From assembly GCF_002310375.3 (NCBI RefSeq), contig NZ_CP023315.3:3224001-3288000 (forward strand): DNA of 64,000 nt. Reading direction: 5' to 3'. This DNA comes from Caulobacter vibrioides (GTDB lineage: Bacteria > Pseudomonadota > Alphaproteobacteria > Caulobacterales > Caulobacteraceae). Below, in pieces: positions 36,132-44,884 of the stretch (position 1 is the first letter of the stretch; each line of letters starts with the position of its first letter). Made by a program: the position numbers and the translations under genes. The notes under the pieces are model-generated. The model made no database searches. It was not told where the DNA came from and was given only the letters and a program-made list of their open reading frames with translations.

Positions 36132-38552
36132 ATGACCACCACCCTCACCCGCCGCCTGTTCGGCGCGAGCCTCGCGGCCCTGTCGGCCGCCGCCCTGCCC
36201 GGCCTGGCGCAAGCCGCCGGCCAAGCCCCCAAAAAGTCCGGCGACAAGCCGCTCTACAAGGATCCGACCCAGCCGGTCGACGCGCGCATCCAGGACCTGC
36301 TGTCGCGCATGACCCTGGAAGAGAAGGCCGCCCAGCTGATCGGCATCTGGCTGACCAAGGCCAAGATCCAGACGCCGGAAGGCGAGTTCTCGCCCACTGA
36401 AGCCAGCAAGAACTTCCCCCACGGCCTGGGCCAGGTGTCGCGTCCGTCGGACCGCAAGGGCGCCAAGCCGGTGACGGTGATCGGCGCGGCGGCCGGCGCC
36501 GACGACGGGGCCATCAACCGCAACGCCAAGGAAACCGCGCGCTACACCAACGCCGCCCAGAAATGGGCCGTGGAGAAGACGCGCCTGGGCATTCCGATGC
36601 TGATGCACGACGAGGCCCTGCACGGCTATGTGGCGCGCGACGCGACCAGCTTCCCGCAGTCGATCGCTCTGGCCTCGACCTTCGACACCGAGCTGACCGA
36701 GAAGATCTTCGCGGTCGCCGCCCGCGAGATGCGGGCCCGGGGCTCGAACCTCGCTTTGGCCCCCGTGGTCGACGTGGCCCGCGATCCGCGCTGGGGCCGC
36801 ATCGAGGAGACCTACGGCGAAGACCCGCACGTCTGCGCCGAGATCGGCCTGGCCGCCATCCGCGGCTTCCAGGGCGCGACCCTGCCGCTGGCCAAGGACA
36901 AGGTGTTCGTCACCCTCAAGCACATGACCGGCCACGGCCAGCCCGAGAACGGCACCAATGTCGGCCCGGCCCAGATCGCCGAGCGCACCCTGCGCGAGAA
37001 CTTCTTCCCGCCGTTTGAGCGCGCGGTGAAGGAGCTGCCCGTCCGCGCCGTCATGCCGTCGTACAACGAGATCGACGGCGTCCCCTCGCACGCCAACCGC
37101 TGGCTGCTGACCAAGATCCTGCGCGAGGAGTGGGGCTATAAGGGCTCGATCCAGAGCGACTACTTCGCCATCAAGGAAATGATCAGCCGCCACAAGCTGA
37201 CCAACGACCTGGGCGACACGGCCGTGATGGCCATGCATGCGGGCGTCGATGTCGAGCTGCCCGACGGCGAGGCCTACGCCCTGATCCCGGATCTGGTGCG
37301 CGCCGGCCGCATCCCGCAGTTCGAGGTCGACGCCGCCGTCGCCCGGGTGCTGGAGATGAAGTTCCAGGCCGGCCTGTTCGAGAACCCCTACTGCGACGAG
37401 AAGACCGCCGACGCCAAGACCGCCACGCCGGACGCCGTCGCCCTGGCCCGCGAGGCCGCCCGCAAGGCCGTCGTGCTGCTGAAGAACGAAAAGGGCGTGC
37501 TGCCGCTGGACGGCAAGAAGATCAAGCGCCTGGCGCTCCTGGGCACCCACGCCAAGGACACGCCGATCGGCGGCTACTCGGACATCCCGCGCCACGTGGT
37601 CTCGATCCACGAGGGCCTGACCGCCGAGGCCAAGGCCCAGGGCTTCGCCCTCGACTACGCCGAGGCCGTCCGGATCACCGAGCAGCGCATCTGGGCCCAG
37701 GACGCGGTCAACTTCACCGACCCGGCCGTCAACGCCAAGCTGATCGCCGAAGCCGTCGAGGTCGCCAAGAAGGCCGACGTCGTGGTCATGGTGCTGGGCG
37801 ACAACGAGCAGACCAGCCGCGAGGCCTGGGCCGACAATCACCTGGGCGACCGCGACAGCCTGGACCTGCTGGGCCAGCAGAACGACCTGGCCAAGGCGAT
37901 CTTTGACCTCGGCAAGCCGACCGTGGTGTTCCTGCTGAACGGCCGCCCGCTGTCGATCAACCTGCTGAAGGAACGCGCCGACGCGATCATCGAGGGCTGG
38001 TACCTGGGCCAGGAAACCGGCAACGCCGCCGCCGACGTGCTGTTTGGCCGCGCCAATCCGGGCGGCAAGCTGCCGGTCAGCATCGCTCGCGACGTCGGCC
38101 AGCTGCCGGTCTACTACAACCGCAAGCCCACGGCCCGCCGCGGCTATCTGGATGGCGAGACCGCCCCGCTCTACCCGTTCGGTTTTGGCCTGTCGTACAC
38201 GACGTTCGATATCTCGGCCCCGCGTCTGGCCAAGGCCAGGATCGGCCAGGGCGAGAGCGTCAAGGTCGAGGTCGATGTGACCAACACCGGCAAGGTGGCC
38301 GGCGACGAGGTGGTCCAGCTCTATGTCCACGACGAGGCGGCCTCGGTCACCCGTCCGGTGCTGGAGCTCAAGCACTTCAAGCGCGTCACCCTGGCCCCCG
38401 GCGCCAAGACCACGGTCACCTTCGAGATCAAGCCCTCGGACCTATGGATGTGGAACCTGGACATGAAGCGCGTCGTCGAGCCCGGCGACTTCTCGATCCT
38501 GGTGGGCCCCAACTCCGTGGACCTGAAGAAGGCGACGCTGACGGTGGCTTAA
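36132..38552 (+). CDS. GH3 beta-glycosidase (beta-xylosidase/beta-glucosidase), exported
   Basis: The 806-residue protein has an N-terminal signal with TRRLFGASLAALSAAALPGLAQA (Tat-like), then a GH3 TIM-barrel domain, the (alpha/beta) sandwich, and a fibronectin-III-like tail (VTNTGKVAGDEVVQLYV). The nucleophile Asp is in GSIQSDYFAI; the substrate-binding GHGQPENGTN and KHMTG blocks are present. It should release terminal xylose or glucose from oligosaccharides in the periplasm. It is first in a run with an acetylesterase and a GH115 alpha-glucuronidase, which makes xylo-oligosaccharides the likeliest substrates. Two operator-like motifs lie upstream. Confidence 0.92.
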   Translation: MTTTLTRRLFGASLAALSAAALPGLAQAAGQAPKKSGDKPLYKDPTQPVDARIQDLLSRMTLEEKAAQLIGIWLTKAKIQTPEGEFSPTEASKNFPHGLGQVSRPSDRKGAKPVTVIGAAAGADDGAINRNAKETARYTNAAQKWAVEKTRLGIPMLMHDEALHGYVARDATSFPQSIALASTFDTELTEKIFAVAAREMRARGSNLALAPVVDVARDPRWGRIEETYGEDPHVCAEIGLAAIRGFQGATLPLAKDKVFVTLKHMTGHGQPENGTNVGPAQIAERTLRENFFPPFERAVKELPVRAVMPSYNEIDGVPSHANRWLLTKILREEWGYKGSIQSDYFAIKEMISRHKLTNDLGDTAVMAMHAGVDVELPDGEAYALIPDLVRAGRIPQFEVDAAVARVLEMKFQAGLFENPYCDEKTADAKTATPDAVALAREAARKAVVLLKNEKGVLPLDGKKIKRLALLGTHAKDTPIGGYSDIPRHVVSIHEGLTAEAKAQGFALDYAEAVRITEQRIWAQDAVNFTDPAVNAKLIAEAVEVAKKADVVVMVLGDNEQTSREAWADNHLGDRDSLDLLGQQNDLAKAIFDLGKPTVVFLLNGRPLSINLLKERADAIIEGWYLGQETGNAAADVLFGRANPGGKLPVSIARDVGQLPVYYNRKPTARRGYLDGETAPLYPFGFGLSYTTFDISAPRLAKARIGQGESVKVEVDVTNTGKVAGDEVVQLYVHDEAASVTRPVLELKHFKRVTLAPGAKTTVTFEIKPSDLWMWNLDMKRVVEPGDFSILVGPNSVDLKKATLTVA

Positions 38553-38566
38553 CTCCAAAACACCGT

Positions 38567-38667
38567 GTCATCCCGGACGGCCCGCAGGGCCGATCCGGGA
38601 CCCAGGGGCCGGCGCAGAGCGGTCGCCCCTGGGTCCCGGCTCTCCGCTGCGCTACGGCCGGGATGAC
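38567..38667. repeat. Family A palindromic repeat, copy A7
   Basis: Ends GTCATCCCGG and CCGGGATGAC with the GGGACCCAGGGG/CCCCTGGGTCCC arms. It begins 14 bases after the GH3 stop, between that gene and the esterase in what looks like one operon. Confidence 0.9.
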
Positions 38668-38722
38668 ACGCCAACTTGCGATAGAAGAACCGCCCGCAAG
38701 GCGGCACACAGGGGAGCAAACC

Positions 38723-40633
38723 ATGCGCCGTCTCGCGCCGATCCTGCTGGCCGCCGCCCTCGCCTCGCCCGCCAGCGCCCAATCCCTTCTGAACGGGCTC
38801 TTCTCCGACCACGCCGTCGTCCAGCGCGACCGGCCGCTGCCGGTGTTCGGGATCGCCAAGCCGGGCGAGACCGTCACCGCGTCCTTCGCCGGCCAGACCC
38901 TGACCGCCAAGGCCGGTCCCGACGGGGCCTGGCGCGTGGACTTCCCGGCCACGCCCGCCGGCGGCCCCTACGCCATCACCGCCGCCACCGCCTCGGCCAA
39001 GGCCAGCGCGTCCGACGTGCTGGTCGGCGATGTCTGGCTGTGCTCGGGCCAGTCGAACATGGAGATGCAGGTCTCCGCCTCGGGCGACGCCTGGAACCAG
39101 ATCAACAACGGCGCGGCCAACGACACCATCCGTATGGCGACGATCGAGAAGGCCGACGCCCGCTCGCCCGCCAAGGATTTCAAGACGCCGCCCGCCTGGA
39201 AGCTGACCAACAAGGAAAACGTCGGCGCCTTCTCGGCCAGCTGCTTCTACTTCGCCCGCGAGCTGCAGAAGACGCGGCAGATCCCGCTGGGCCTGATCCA
39301 CGCCTCGTGGGGCGGCTCGGGCATCGAGGCGTGGATGACGCCGACGGCGCTGCGCAAGGTCGGCGGCTATGACGAGGCCATTGCGGTCCTGAACCTGTCG
39401 ATCACCGACCAGGCCGCCGCCAGCCGCCGCTGGGGTGACGTGATCAAGGCCTGGTGGAGCGCCAAGAACCCCGGCCAGGCGGCCCTGGCGCCCTGGACCG
39501 GCGCCGGAACCTGGACGGCCGCGCCGCGCGATCTGGGGATCTGGGAACGCTGGGGCGTCCCGGCGCTGGCCGAGTTCAACGGCGTCGTCTGGTTCAAGAC
39601 CGAGGTCGAGCTGACCGCCGCCCAGGCCGCGCAGGCCGCCACGCTTGGCCTCGCCCAGATCGACGAGATGGACACCACCTACGTCAACGGGGCCGGGCTT
39701 GGCGCGACCTCGGGATCCTGGCTGGACCGAAACTACGCCCTGCCGGTCGGCGCGCTGAAGGCCGGCAAGAACACCATCGTCGTCTCGGCCTACGACACCT
39801 ACGCCAATGGCGGCATGTACGGCGATCCGGCCAAGCGGGCCCTGACCCTGGCCGACGGAACCCGCCTGCCGCTGACCAACTGGACCTACCGGATCGAGCC
39901 CCGCGCCGGCGGCGATCCGCCCCGCGCGCCGTGGGACACCCTGGCCGGCGTCTCCACCCTCTATAACGGCATGCTCGCCCCCATGGGCCCTTATGCCTAT
40001 GCGGGCCTGGCCTGGTACCAGGGCGAGACCAATGTCGGCCGCGACAAGGCCTATGTGAACCTGCTGGGCGCCTTCATGGCCGAGCGCCGCCTGGGCCAGT
40101 CGCCGGACATGCCCGCGCTCGTCGTGCAACTGGCCGACTATGGCGGCTTCGCCACCGCGCCCGGCCTGCCCGCCGGAACCGCCGCCCTGCGCGACGCCCA
40201 GCGCCGCGCGGTCGCCGCCGATCCGCGCAGCGGCCTGGTCGTCACCCACGACATCGGCGATCCCTACGACATCCACCCCGCCAACAAGCAGGAGGTCGGC
40301 CGCCGCCTGGCGCTGGCCGCCCGCCGCCTCTATGGCGAGCCGGTCACCACCGGCCCCGAGGTCGTCTCCGCCAAACGGACCGGCGACACCGTGGTCGTCA
40401 GCTTCGCCCAGGTCGGCGGCGGACGCCTGGTCTCGCGCGGCTCGGACCGGGTGATCGGCTTTGAGCTGTGCGACACGACCTGCCAGTGGGTCGACGGCCG
40501 CATCGACGGGACCACCGTGACGCTGAGCGGACCCGGGTCGAAGGTCCGCTTCGCCTGGGCCGACAGCCCAAGCTTCAACCTCTTCGACGCCGCGGGGCTG
40601 CCGGCGGGACCGTTCGAGGTCGTGGTTCAGTGA
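38723..40633 (+). CDS. SIAE-type carbohydrate O-acetylesterase, exported
   Basis: The 636-residue protein has a Sec signal peptide (RRLAPILLAAALASPASAQ) and a sialate O-acetylesterase-like SGNH fold. The nucleophile Ser lies in LCSGQSNMEMQ; Gly and Asn blocks follow in HASWGGSGIEAW and YQGETNVG; the Asp-His pair is in DIHPANKQEVG. In polysaccharide-utilisation clusters this family removes acetyl groups from xylan or pectin side chains. ATG 38723 has GGGGAG six bases upstream. Its stop overlaps the GH115 start (TGATG), so translation of the two is coupled. The role in xylan deacetylation is inferred from the neighbours. Confidence 0.9.
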   Translation: MRRLAPILLAAALASPASAQSLLNGLFSDHAVVQRDRPLPVFGIAKPGETVTASFAGQTLTAKAGPDGAWRVDFPATPAGGPYAITAATASAKASASDVLVGDVWLCSGQSNMEMQVSASGDAWNQINNGAANDTIRMATIEKADARSPAKDFKTPPAWKLTNKENVGAFSASCFYFARELQKTRQIPLGLIHASWGGSGIEAWMTPTALRKVGGYDEAIAVLNLSITDQAAASRRWGDVIKAWWSAKNPGQAALAPWTGAGTWTAAPRDLGIWERWGVPALAEFNGVVWFKTEVELTAAQAAQAATLGLAQIDEMDTTYVNGAGLGATSGSWLDRNYALPVGALKAGKNTIVVSAYDTYANGGMYGDPAKRALTLADGTRLPLTNWTYRIEPRAGGDPPRAPWDTLAGVSTLYNGMLAPMGPYAYAGLAWYQGETNVGRDKAYVNLLGAFMAERRLGQSPDMPALVVQLADYGGFATAPGLPAGTAALRDAQRRAVAADPRSGLVVTHDIGDPYDIHPANKQEVGRRLALAARRLYGEPVTTGPEVVSAKRTGDTVVVSFAQVGGGRLVSRGSDRVIGFELCDTTCQWVDGRIDGTTVTLSGPGSKVRFAWADSPSFNLFDAAGLPAGPFEVVVQ

Positions 40634-43581
40634 TGTCCAAAGCGCCCCCTCCGTCACGAGGCTTCGCCTCGCGCCACCTCCCCCGTGCTACGGGTGAGGA
40701 GGATGCGATCTCCCTCCTGCCCCGCTTGCGGGGGAGGTGGCGCGGCGCCGAGAGGCGACATGACGGAGGGGGCGTCTGGGCCGCTGCGTCCGCCCTCGCC
40801 CTGGCCGCCGGTCTGGTGACCGCGATCGCCCTCCCCGCCCCGGCCTGGGCCGCCGAACCCGCCGCGATCAGCGCCGCGCCCAGCGCCGAGGCCTTCCCGC
40901 TGATCGCCGGCGGCAGGCCCGCGCGGATCGCCTACGACACGACCGACTTCCCCGGCGCGATCCGCGCGATCCACGGGCTGCGCAGCGACCTGGCCGCCCT
41001 GTCCGGCGCGACCGCCGACAAGGACGCGCCGTTGGTCATCATCGGCACGATCGGCAAGAGCGCGGCCATCGACGCCCTGATCGCCTCGGGCAAGCTGGAC
41101 GTCTCCCAGGTGAAGGGACGCTGGGAGGCCTTCGTCCAGCAGGTCGTCGAGAACCCTCAACCGGGCGTCGCCCGCGCCCTGGTGATCGCCGGGTCCGACA
41201 AGCGCGGCACGATCTACGGGGCCTATGACCTGTCCGAGCGCGCGGGCGTCTCGCCCTGGACCTGGTGGGCCGACGTCCCCGTGCCCCGACGCGCCAATGT
41301 CTATGTCGCCCCCGGCGCCAATGTTCAGAAGCCTGCGGTCAAGTATCGCGGCATCTTCCTCAACGACGAGGAGCCGGCGCTGGGGTCCTGGGCGCGCGCC
41401 ACCTTCGGCGGGATCAACCACGCCTTCTACGCGCGGGTCTTCGAGCTGATCCTGCGGCTGAAGGGCGACTTCCTGTGGCCGGCCATGTGGGGCAAGTCGC
41501 TGTATGACGACGACCCGCTGACCGCCTCCCTGGCCGACGAGATGGGCGTGGTGCTGGGCACCTCGCACCACGAGCCGATGAGCCGGGCGCACGTCGAGTG
41601 GGAACGCCACGGCCAAGGCCGGTGGGACTACGCCAAGAACCCCGAGACCTTGCGCAGGTTCTGGCGCGACGGCGTCGTGCGCATGGGCGCCAACGAGAGC
41701 CTGGTCACCGTCGGCATGCGCGGCGACGGTGATGAGCCGATGAGCGAAGGCACCGCCACCAAGCTCCTGGAGACCATCGTCACCGACCAGCGCAAGATCA
41801 TCGGCGAGGTGACCGGCAAGGATCCGGCCGCCACGCCCCAGGTCTGGGCGCTCTACAAGGAGGTCCAGGACTATTACGACGCCGGCATGCGGGTTCCCGA
41901 CGACGTCACCCTGCTGTTCGCCGACGACAACTGGGGCAACATCCGCCGCCTGCCCGAGCCGGGCAAGACGCGCCCGGGCGGTTACGGCGTCTACTATCAC
42001 TTCGACTATGTGGGCGGCCCCCGGAACTACAAGTGGCTGAACACCAACCAGATCGAGCGCACCTGGGAGCAGATGAAGCTGGCCGCCGACCATGGGGCCG
42101 ACCGTCTGTGGATCGTCAATGTCGGCGATCTCAAGCCCATGGAGCTGCCGACCGAGTTCTTCCTGGACTACGCCTGGAACCCGGCGGCCATGCCCGTCGA
42201 GGCCTTGCCGCGCTACACCACGGGCTGGGCGGCCCAGCAGTTCGGCCCCGAGCGGGCCGGCCAGATCGCCGCCGTGCTGGACGGCTACACCAAGCTGAAC
42301 GCACGCCGGAAGCCCGAGCTGATCGACGCCTCGACCTTCAGCCTGGTCAACTTCGGCGAGGCTGAGCGGGTGGAGGCCGAGTGGGCGGCGATGGAGGCGC
42401 GCGTCGACGCCCTGCGCGCGGCCATCCCCAAGGACCAGGACAGCGCCTTCGTCCAGTTGGCCTGGTTCCCGGTGAAGGCGGCGGCCAACTATAACCGCCT
42501 GCAGATCGCGACCGGCCGCAACCGCCTGTGGGCCAGCCAGGGGCGCATCGCCGCCAATGCGCAGGCCGATCTGGTCAAGACCCTGTTCGCGCGCGACGCC
42601 GACCTGACCCGCCTGCATGACGCCCTCAACGGCGGCAAGTGGCGTCACATGATGGACCAGACCCACATCGGCTACACCAGTTGGCAGCAGCCGGCTCAGA
42701 ACATCATCCCGGCCACCCAGACCGTCGCGGCGGCCTCCGGCTGGGGCGTGGCGGTCGAGGGCGGCGGCGAGGCTGCGCCCGCGCTCACGCGCTGGGGCGC
42801 GGACCGCCGGTGGATCGAGGTGTTCAGCAAGGGCGCGCCGATCGCCGTCACGGCCGTCAGCGACACCCCCTGGCTCAAGGTGACGACGGGCCCCGCCAAC
42901 GCCTCCGGCGACGTGCGCCTGGACGTCGTGGCCGATTGGAAGACAGCGCCGAAGGGCCAGACCACCGGCCTCGTGAAGATCTCGGTGGGCGGCGAGACGC
43001 GCACCGTCTCGATCACCGCCACCAACCCGGCGCGCAAGCCCGCCGCCGGCGCGTTCGTCGAGGCGGGAGGCGTCACGGCGATCGAGGCCGAGCACCACGC
43101 CGCCGCCAGGGGCGGACAAGGCGTCACCTGGGCCACCATCCCCAACCTTGGGCGCACCCTGTCGGGCGTGACCAGCTATCCGTCCACCGCGCCCAGCTCC
43201 AAGCCGGGCGGCGCGGCGCCGGCGCTGGAGTATCTGGTCGACTTCGAGGCGGCGGGAGCGCTGGACCTGACCGTGCTCGTCTCCCCGACCCTGGACTTCC
43301 GAGGCGGCAAGGGCCTGGCCTATGCGGTGTCGATCGGCGACGGCGCGCCGGTCGTGGTCAACAGCCAGCCCGACGCCTCGGAGGCCGCCTGGGACAAGGC
43401 GGTCGCCGACAGCGTCCGCGCCCAGACCACGCGGCTGAACGTCCCCTCGGCCGGCCCACACCGGGTGCGGCTGTGGCGGGTGGATCCGGGCGTCGTGTTC
43501 CAGCGGCTGGTGCTGTCGCGCGGCCCGCTGCCCGCCAGCTACCTTGGCCCGCCAGAGAGCGTCCGCGCGCCCCTTAAGTAA
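40633..43581 (+). CDS. GH115 xylan alpha-1,2-glucuronidase with a repeat-encoded N-terminus
   Basis: The 982-residue protein is a family 115 glycoside hydrolase that removes (methyl)glucuronic acid from glucuronoxylan. Typical blocks are KYRGIFLNDEEPALGSWA, LKGDFLWPAMWGKS, GTSHHEPMSRAHVEW and LFADDNWGNIRRLP, followed by a C-terminal beta domain. The ATG at 40633 overlaps the esterase stop (TGATG). Residues about 4-47 are translated from family B repeat B4, giving a basic leader (RLRGRWRGAERRHDGG) immediately before the hydrophobic signal core (LALAAGLVTAIALPAPAWAAEP). No in-frame ATG or TTG lies between the repeat and the core; one GTG inside the core would leave no charged leader. Export is probably retained. 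Confidence 0.93.
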   Translation: MSKAPPPSRGFASRHLPRATGEEDAISLLPRLRGRWRGAERRHDGGGVWAAASALALAAGLVTAIALPAPAWAAEPAAISAAPSAEAFPLIAGGRPARIAYDTTDFPGAIRAIHGLRSDLAALSGATADKDAPLVIIGTIGKSAAIDALIASGKLDVSQVKGRWEAFVQQVVENPQPGVARALVIAGSDKRGTIYGAYDLSERAGVSPWTWWADVPVPRRANVYVAPGANVQKPAVKYRGIFLNDEEPALGSWARATFGGINHAFYARVFELILRLKGDFLWPAMWGKSLYDDDPLTASLADEMGVVLGTSHHEPMSRAHVEWERHGQGRWDYAKNPETLRRFWRDGVVRMGANESLVTVGMRGDGDEPMSEGTATKLLETIVTDQRKIIGEVTGKDPAATPQVWALYKEVQDYYDAGMRVPDDVTLLFADDNWGNIRRLPEPGKTRPGGYGVYYHFDYVGGPRNYKWLNTNQIERTWEQMKLAADHGADRLWIVNVGDLKPMELPTEFFLDYAWNPAAMPVEALPRYTTGWAAQQFGPERAGQIAAVLDGYTKLNARRKPELIDASTFSLVNFGEAERVEAEWAAMEARVDALRAAIPKDQDSAFVQLAWFPVKAAANYNRLQIATGRNRLWASQGRIAANAQADLVKTLFARDADLTRLHDALNGGKWRHMMDQTHIGYTSWQQPAQNIIPATQTVAAASGWGVAVEGGGEAAPALTRWGADRRWIEVFSKGAPIAVTAVSDTPWLKVTTGPANASGDVRLDVVADWKTAPKGQTTGLVKISVGGETRTVSITATNPARKPAAGAFVEAGGVTAIEAEHHAAARGGQGVTWATIPNLGRTLSGVTSYPSTAPSSKPGGAAPALEYLVDFEAAGALDLTVLVSPTLDFRGGKGLAYAVSIGDGAPVVVNSQPDASEAAWDKAVADSVRAQTTRLNVPSAGPHRVRLWRVDPGVVFQRLVLSRGPLPASYLGPPESVRAPLK
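40642..40774. repeat. Family B palindromic repeat, copy B4, inside the GH115 coding region
   Basis: GCGCCCCCTCCGTCACG and ATGACGGAGGGGGCG form the ends, and CCACCTCCCCCG and CGGGGGAGGTGG the inner arms. The whole 133-base copy is in frame with GH115 and has no stop codon in that frame. All other copies in the window are intergenic. Confidence 0.9.
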
Positions 43582-43602
43582 GAATCCGAAGCCAAGTGTG
43601 AT

Positions 43603-43627
43603 CGCCCCGGGGTTCTGTCCCCGGGCG
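43603..43627 (+). terminator. GC-rich hairpin between GH115 and the haemoglobin gene
   Basis: CCCGGGG, a six-base loop and CCCCGGG form a seven-base-pair stem with no T run. It could be a weak terminator for the xylan operon or a leader structure of the downstream gene, whose start is 20 bases away. Confidence 0.4.
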
Positions 43628-43647
43628 CGAGGGTCCATATCGCGGCC

Positions 43648-44061
43648 ATGTCCGTTTCTCCGCGCTCCCAGGCCCGCGCCGACGCCGCTTCGTTCACCGA
43701 CGAGGAGATCGACCGGCTGGTCGAGACCTTCTATGCGCGGATCCGCCAGCACCACCGCCTGGGGCCGATCTTCGAAACCGCGATCGGCCCCGACGGCTGG
43801 CCCGAGCACCTGGCCAAGCTGAAGGACTTCTGGTCGTCGGTGCTCAACACCTCAGGCCGCTACAAGGGCCAGCCGGTGGCGGCCCACCAGGGCGTCGAGG
43901 GGATCACCGAGGGCCTGTTCACCCCCTGGCTGGGCCTGTTCCACATGACCTGCGCAGAGCTGTTCGACGCGCCCCGCGCGGCGATCATCGGTCAGAGGGC
44001 CGAACGCATCGCCGCCACGCTGAAGCTTGGGCTGTTTCACCGCCCCGGAGCGGTGGCTTGA
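43648..44061 (+). CDS. Group III truncated haemoglobin
   Basis: The 137-residue protein matches truncated haemoglobins of group III (Ctb-like). The B-helix Tyr is Tyr29 in ETFYARIRQH; the proximal His is most likely His80 in PVAAHQGVEGI; the conserved Trp is in FTPWLGLFHM; the WSSVLNTSGRYKG segment is diagnostic of the group. Such proteins bind O2 or NO and may protect against nitrosative stress or assist oxygenases. Its stop overlaps the start of a 2OG-Fe dioxygenase gene, indicating translational coupling. Confidence 0.9.
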   Translation: MSVSPRSQARADAASFTDEEIDRLVETFYARIRQHHRLGPIFETAIGPDGWPEHLAKLKDFWSSVLNTSGRYKGQPVAAHQGVEGITEGLFTPWLGLFHMTCAELFDAPRAAIIGQRAERIAATLKLGLFHRPGAVA

Positions 44062-44768
44062 GCCCGCGCGCGGGCCTGGCGGAGCAAGGCTTCATCCGCT
44101 TCGAGGCGAGCGACACCCGTAACCTTCTGGGGCCGCAGGCGATGGCGGGGTGGGAGACCTTCGCCGCCAGCTGGAACGACCTTGGCCTAGACACCTTCAT
44201 GGCCGACGGCGGTCGCTATCGGCGTCGGCGCTTCGCGGCGTTCTCGGTCGCGCCGGGCCTCTTGGAGCGCAAGCCGCACCAGCCGCACTGGCAGAGCCGC
44301 GACTACAACCTCCTGAACGGCGGCGTGCAGCGCTGGTTCGACCCCGTCACCGACGCGATCGCCGACCATCCGGTGATGCGGGGGGTCATCGCCGCGGGGC
44401 TTGATCTGTTCGACCCGCTGTCGCCCGCCTCGGACGCGCCCTGGCACGTCGAGACCCACCAGTTCCGCATCGAGGCGGGCACGGGCGAGCAGGGCCTGCC
44501 CACCCCCGAAGGCGCGCACCGCGACGGCGTCGACTGGGTGATCGTCATGCTGGTGAACCGCCAGAACGTCGACAGCGGCGTCACCGACATCTACGCCCCC
44601 GACGGGACGAGCCTGGGCTCGTTCACCCTGACCGCGCCCGGCGACGCGGTGTTTCTGGACGACTACCGTGTCCTGCACGGCGTCACCCCCGTCAGGCCCC
44701 GCGATCCCCAGGCGGCGGCGGTCCGCGATGTGCTGGTCGTCACATTCCGGCGCGAGGAAAGGGCGTAA
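44058..44768 (+). CDS. 2-oxoglutarate/Fe(II) dioxygenase family protein
   Basis: The 236-residue protein resembles the 2OG-Fe dioxygenase family that includes bacterial L-isoleucine hydroxylases. The likely iron ligands are His and Asp in GAHRDGVDWV and a His in YRVLHGVTPV; the Arg that binds 2-oxoglutarate would be in VRPRDP. The SRDYNLLNGGVQRWFDP segment is also typical. The start is TTG at 44058, overlapping the haemoglobin stop by four bases (TTGA). It hydroxylates an unknown small molecule or amino acid. Coupling to a globin suggests O2 supply or redox protection, an inference only. Confidence 0.85.
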   Translation: MSPRAGLAEQGFIRFEASDTRNLLGPQAMAGWETFAASWNDLGLDTFMADGGRYRRRRFAAFSVAPGLLERKPHQPHWQSRDYNLLNGGVQRWFDPVTDAIADHPVMRGVIAAGLDLFDPLSPASDAPWHVETHQFRIEAGTGEQGLPTPEGAHRDGVDWVIVMLVNRQNVDSGVTDIYAPDGTSLGSFTLTAPGDAVFLDDYRVLHGVTPVRPRDPQAAAVRDVLVVTFRREERA

Positions 44769-44884
44769 GGTCAAGCTCGCGCGGGGGTTGCTGCGACCGT
44801 TTGCCTCACGCTTTCATGCTTTGGACCCGGACCCGCCCGTGTCACGGTGACGGTCCGTTTCCTTGGGATCGGGCGTCCACCTAT

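Noticed and set aside
44801..44884. An N-terminal extension of the HWE kinase
   Set aside because: The 28 added residues have no domain character and overlap the likely promoter, so the ATG at 44885 is preferred.
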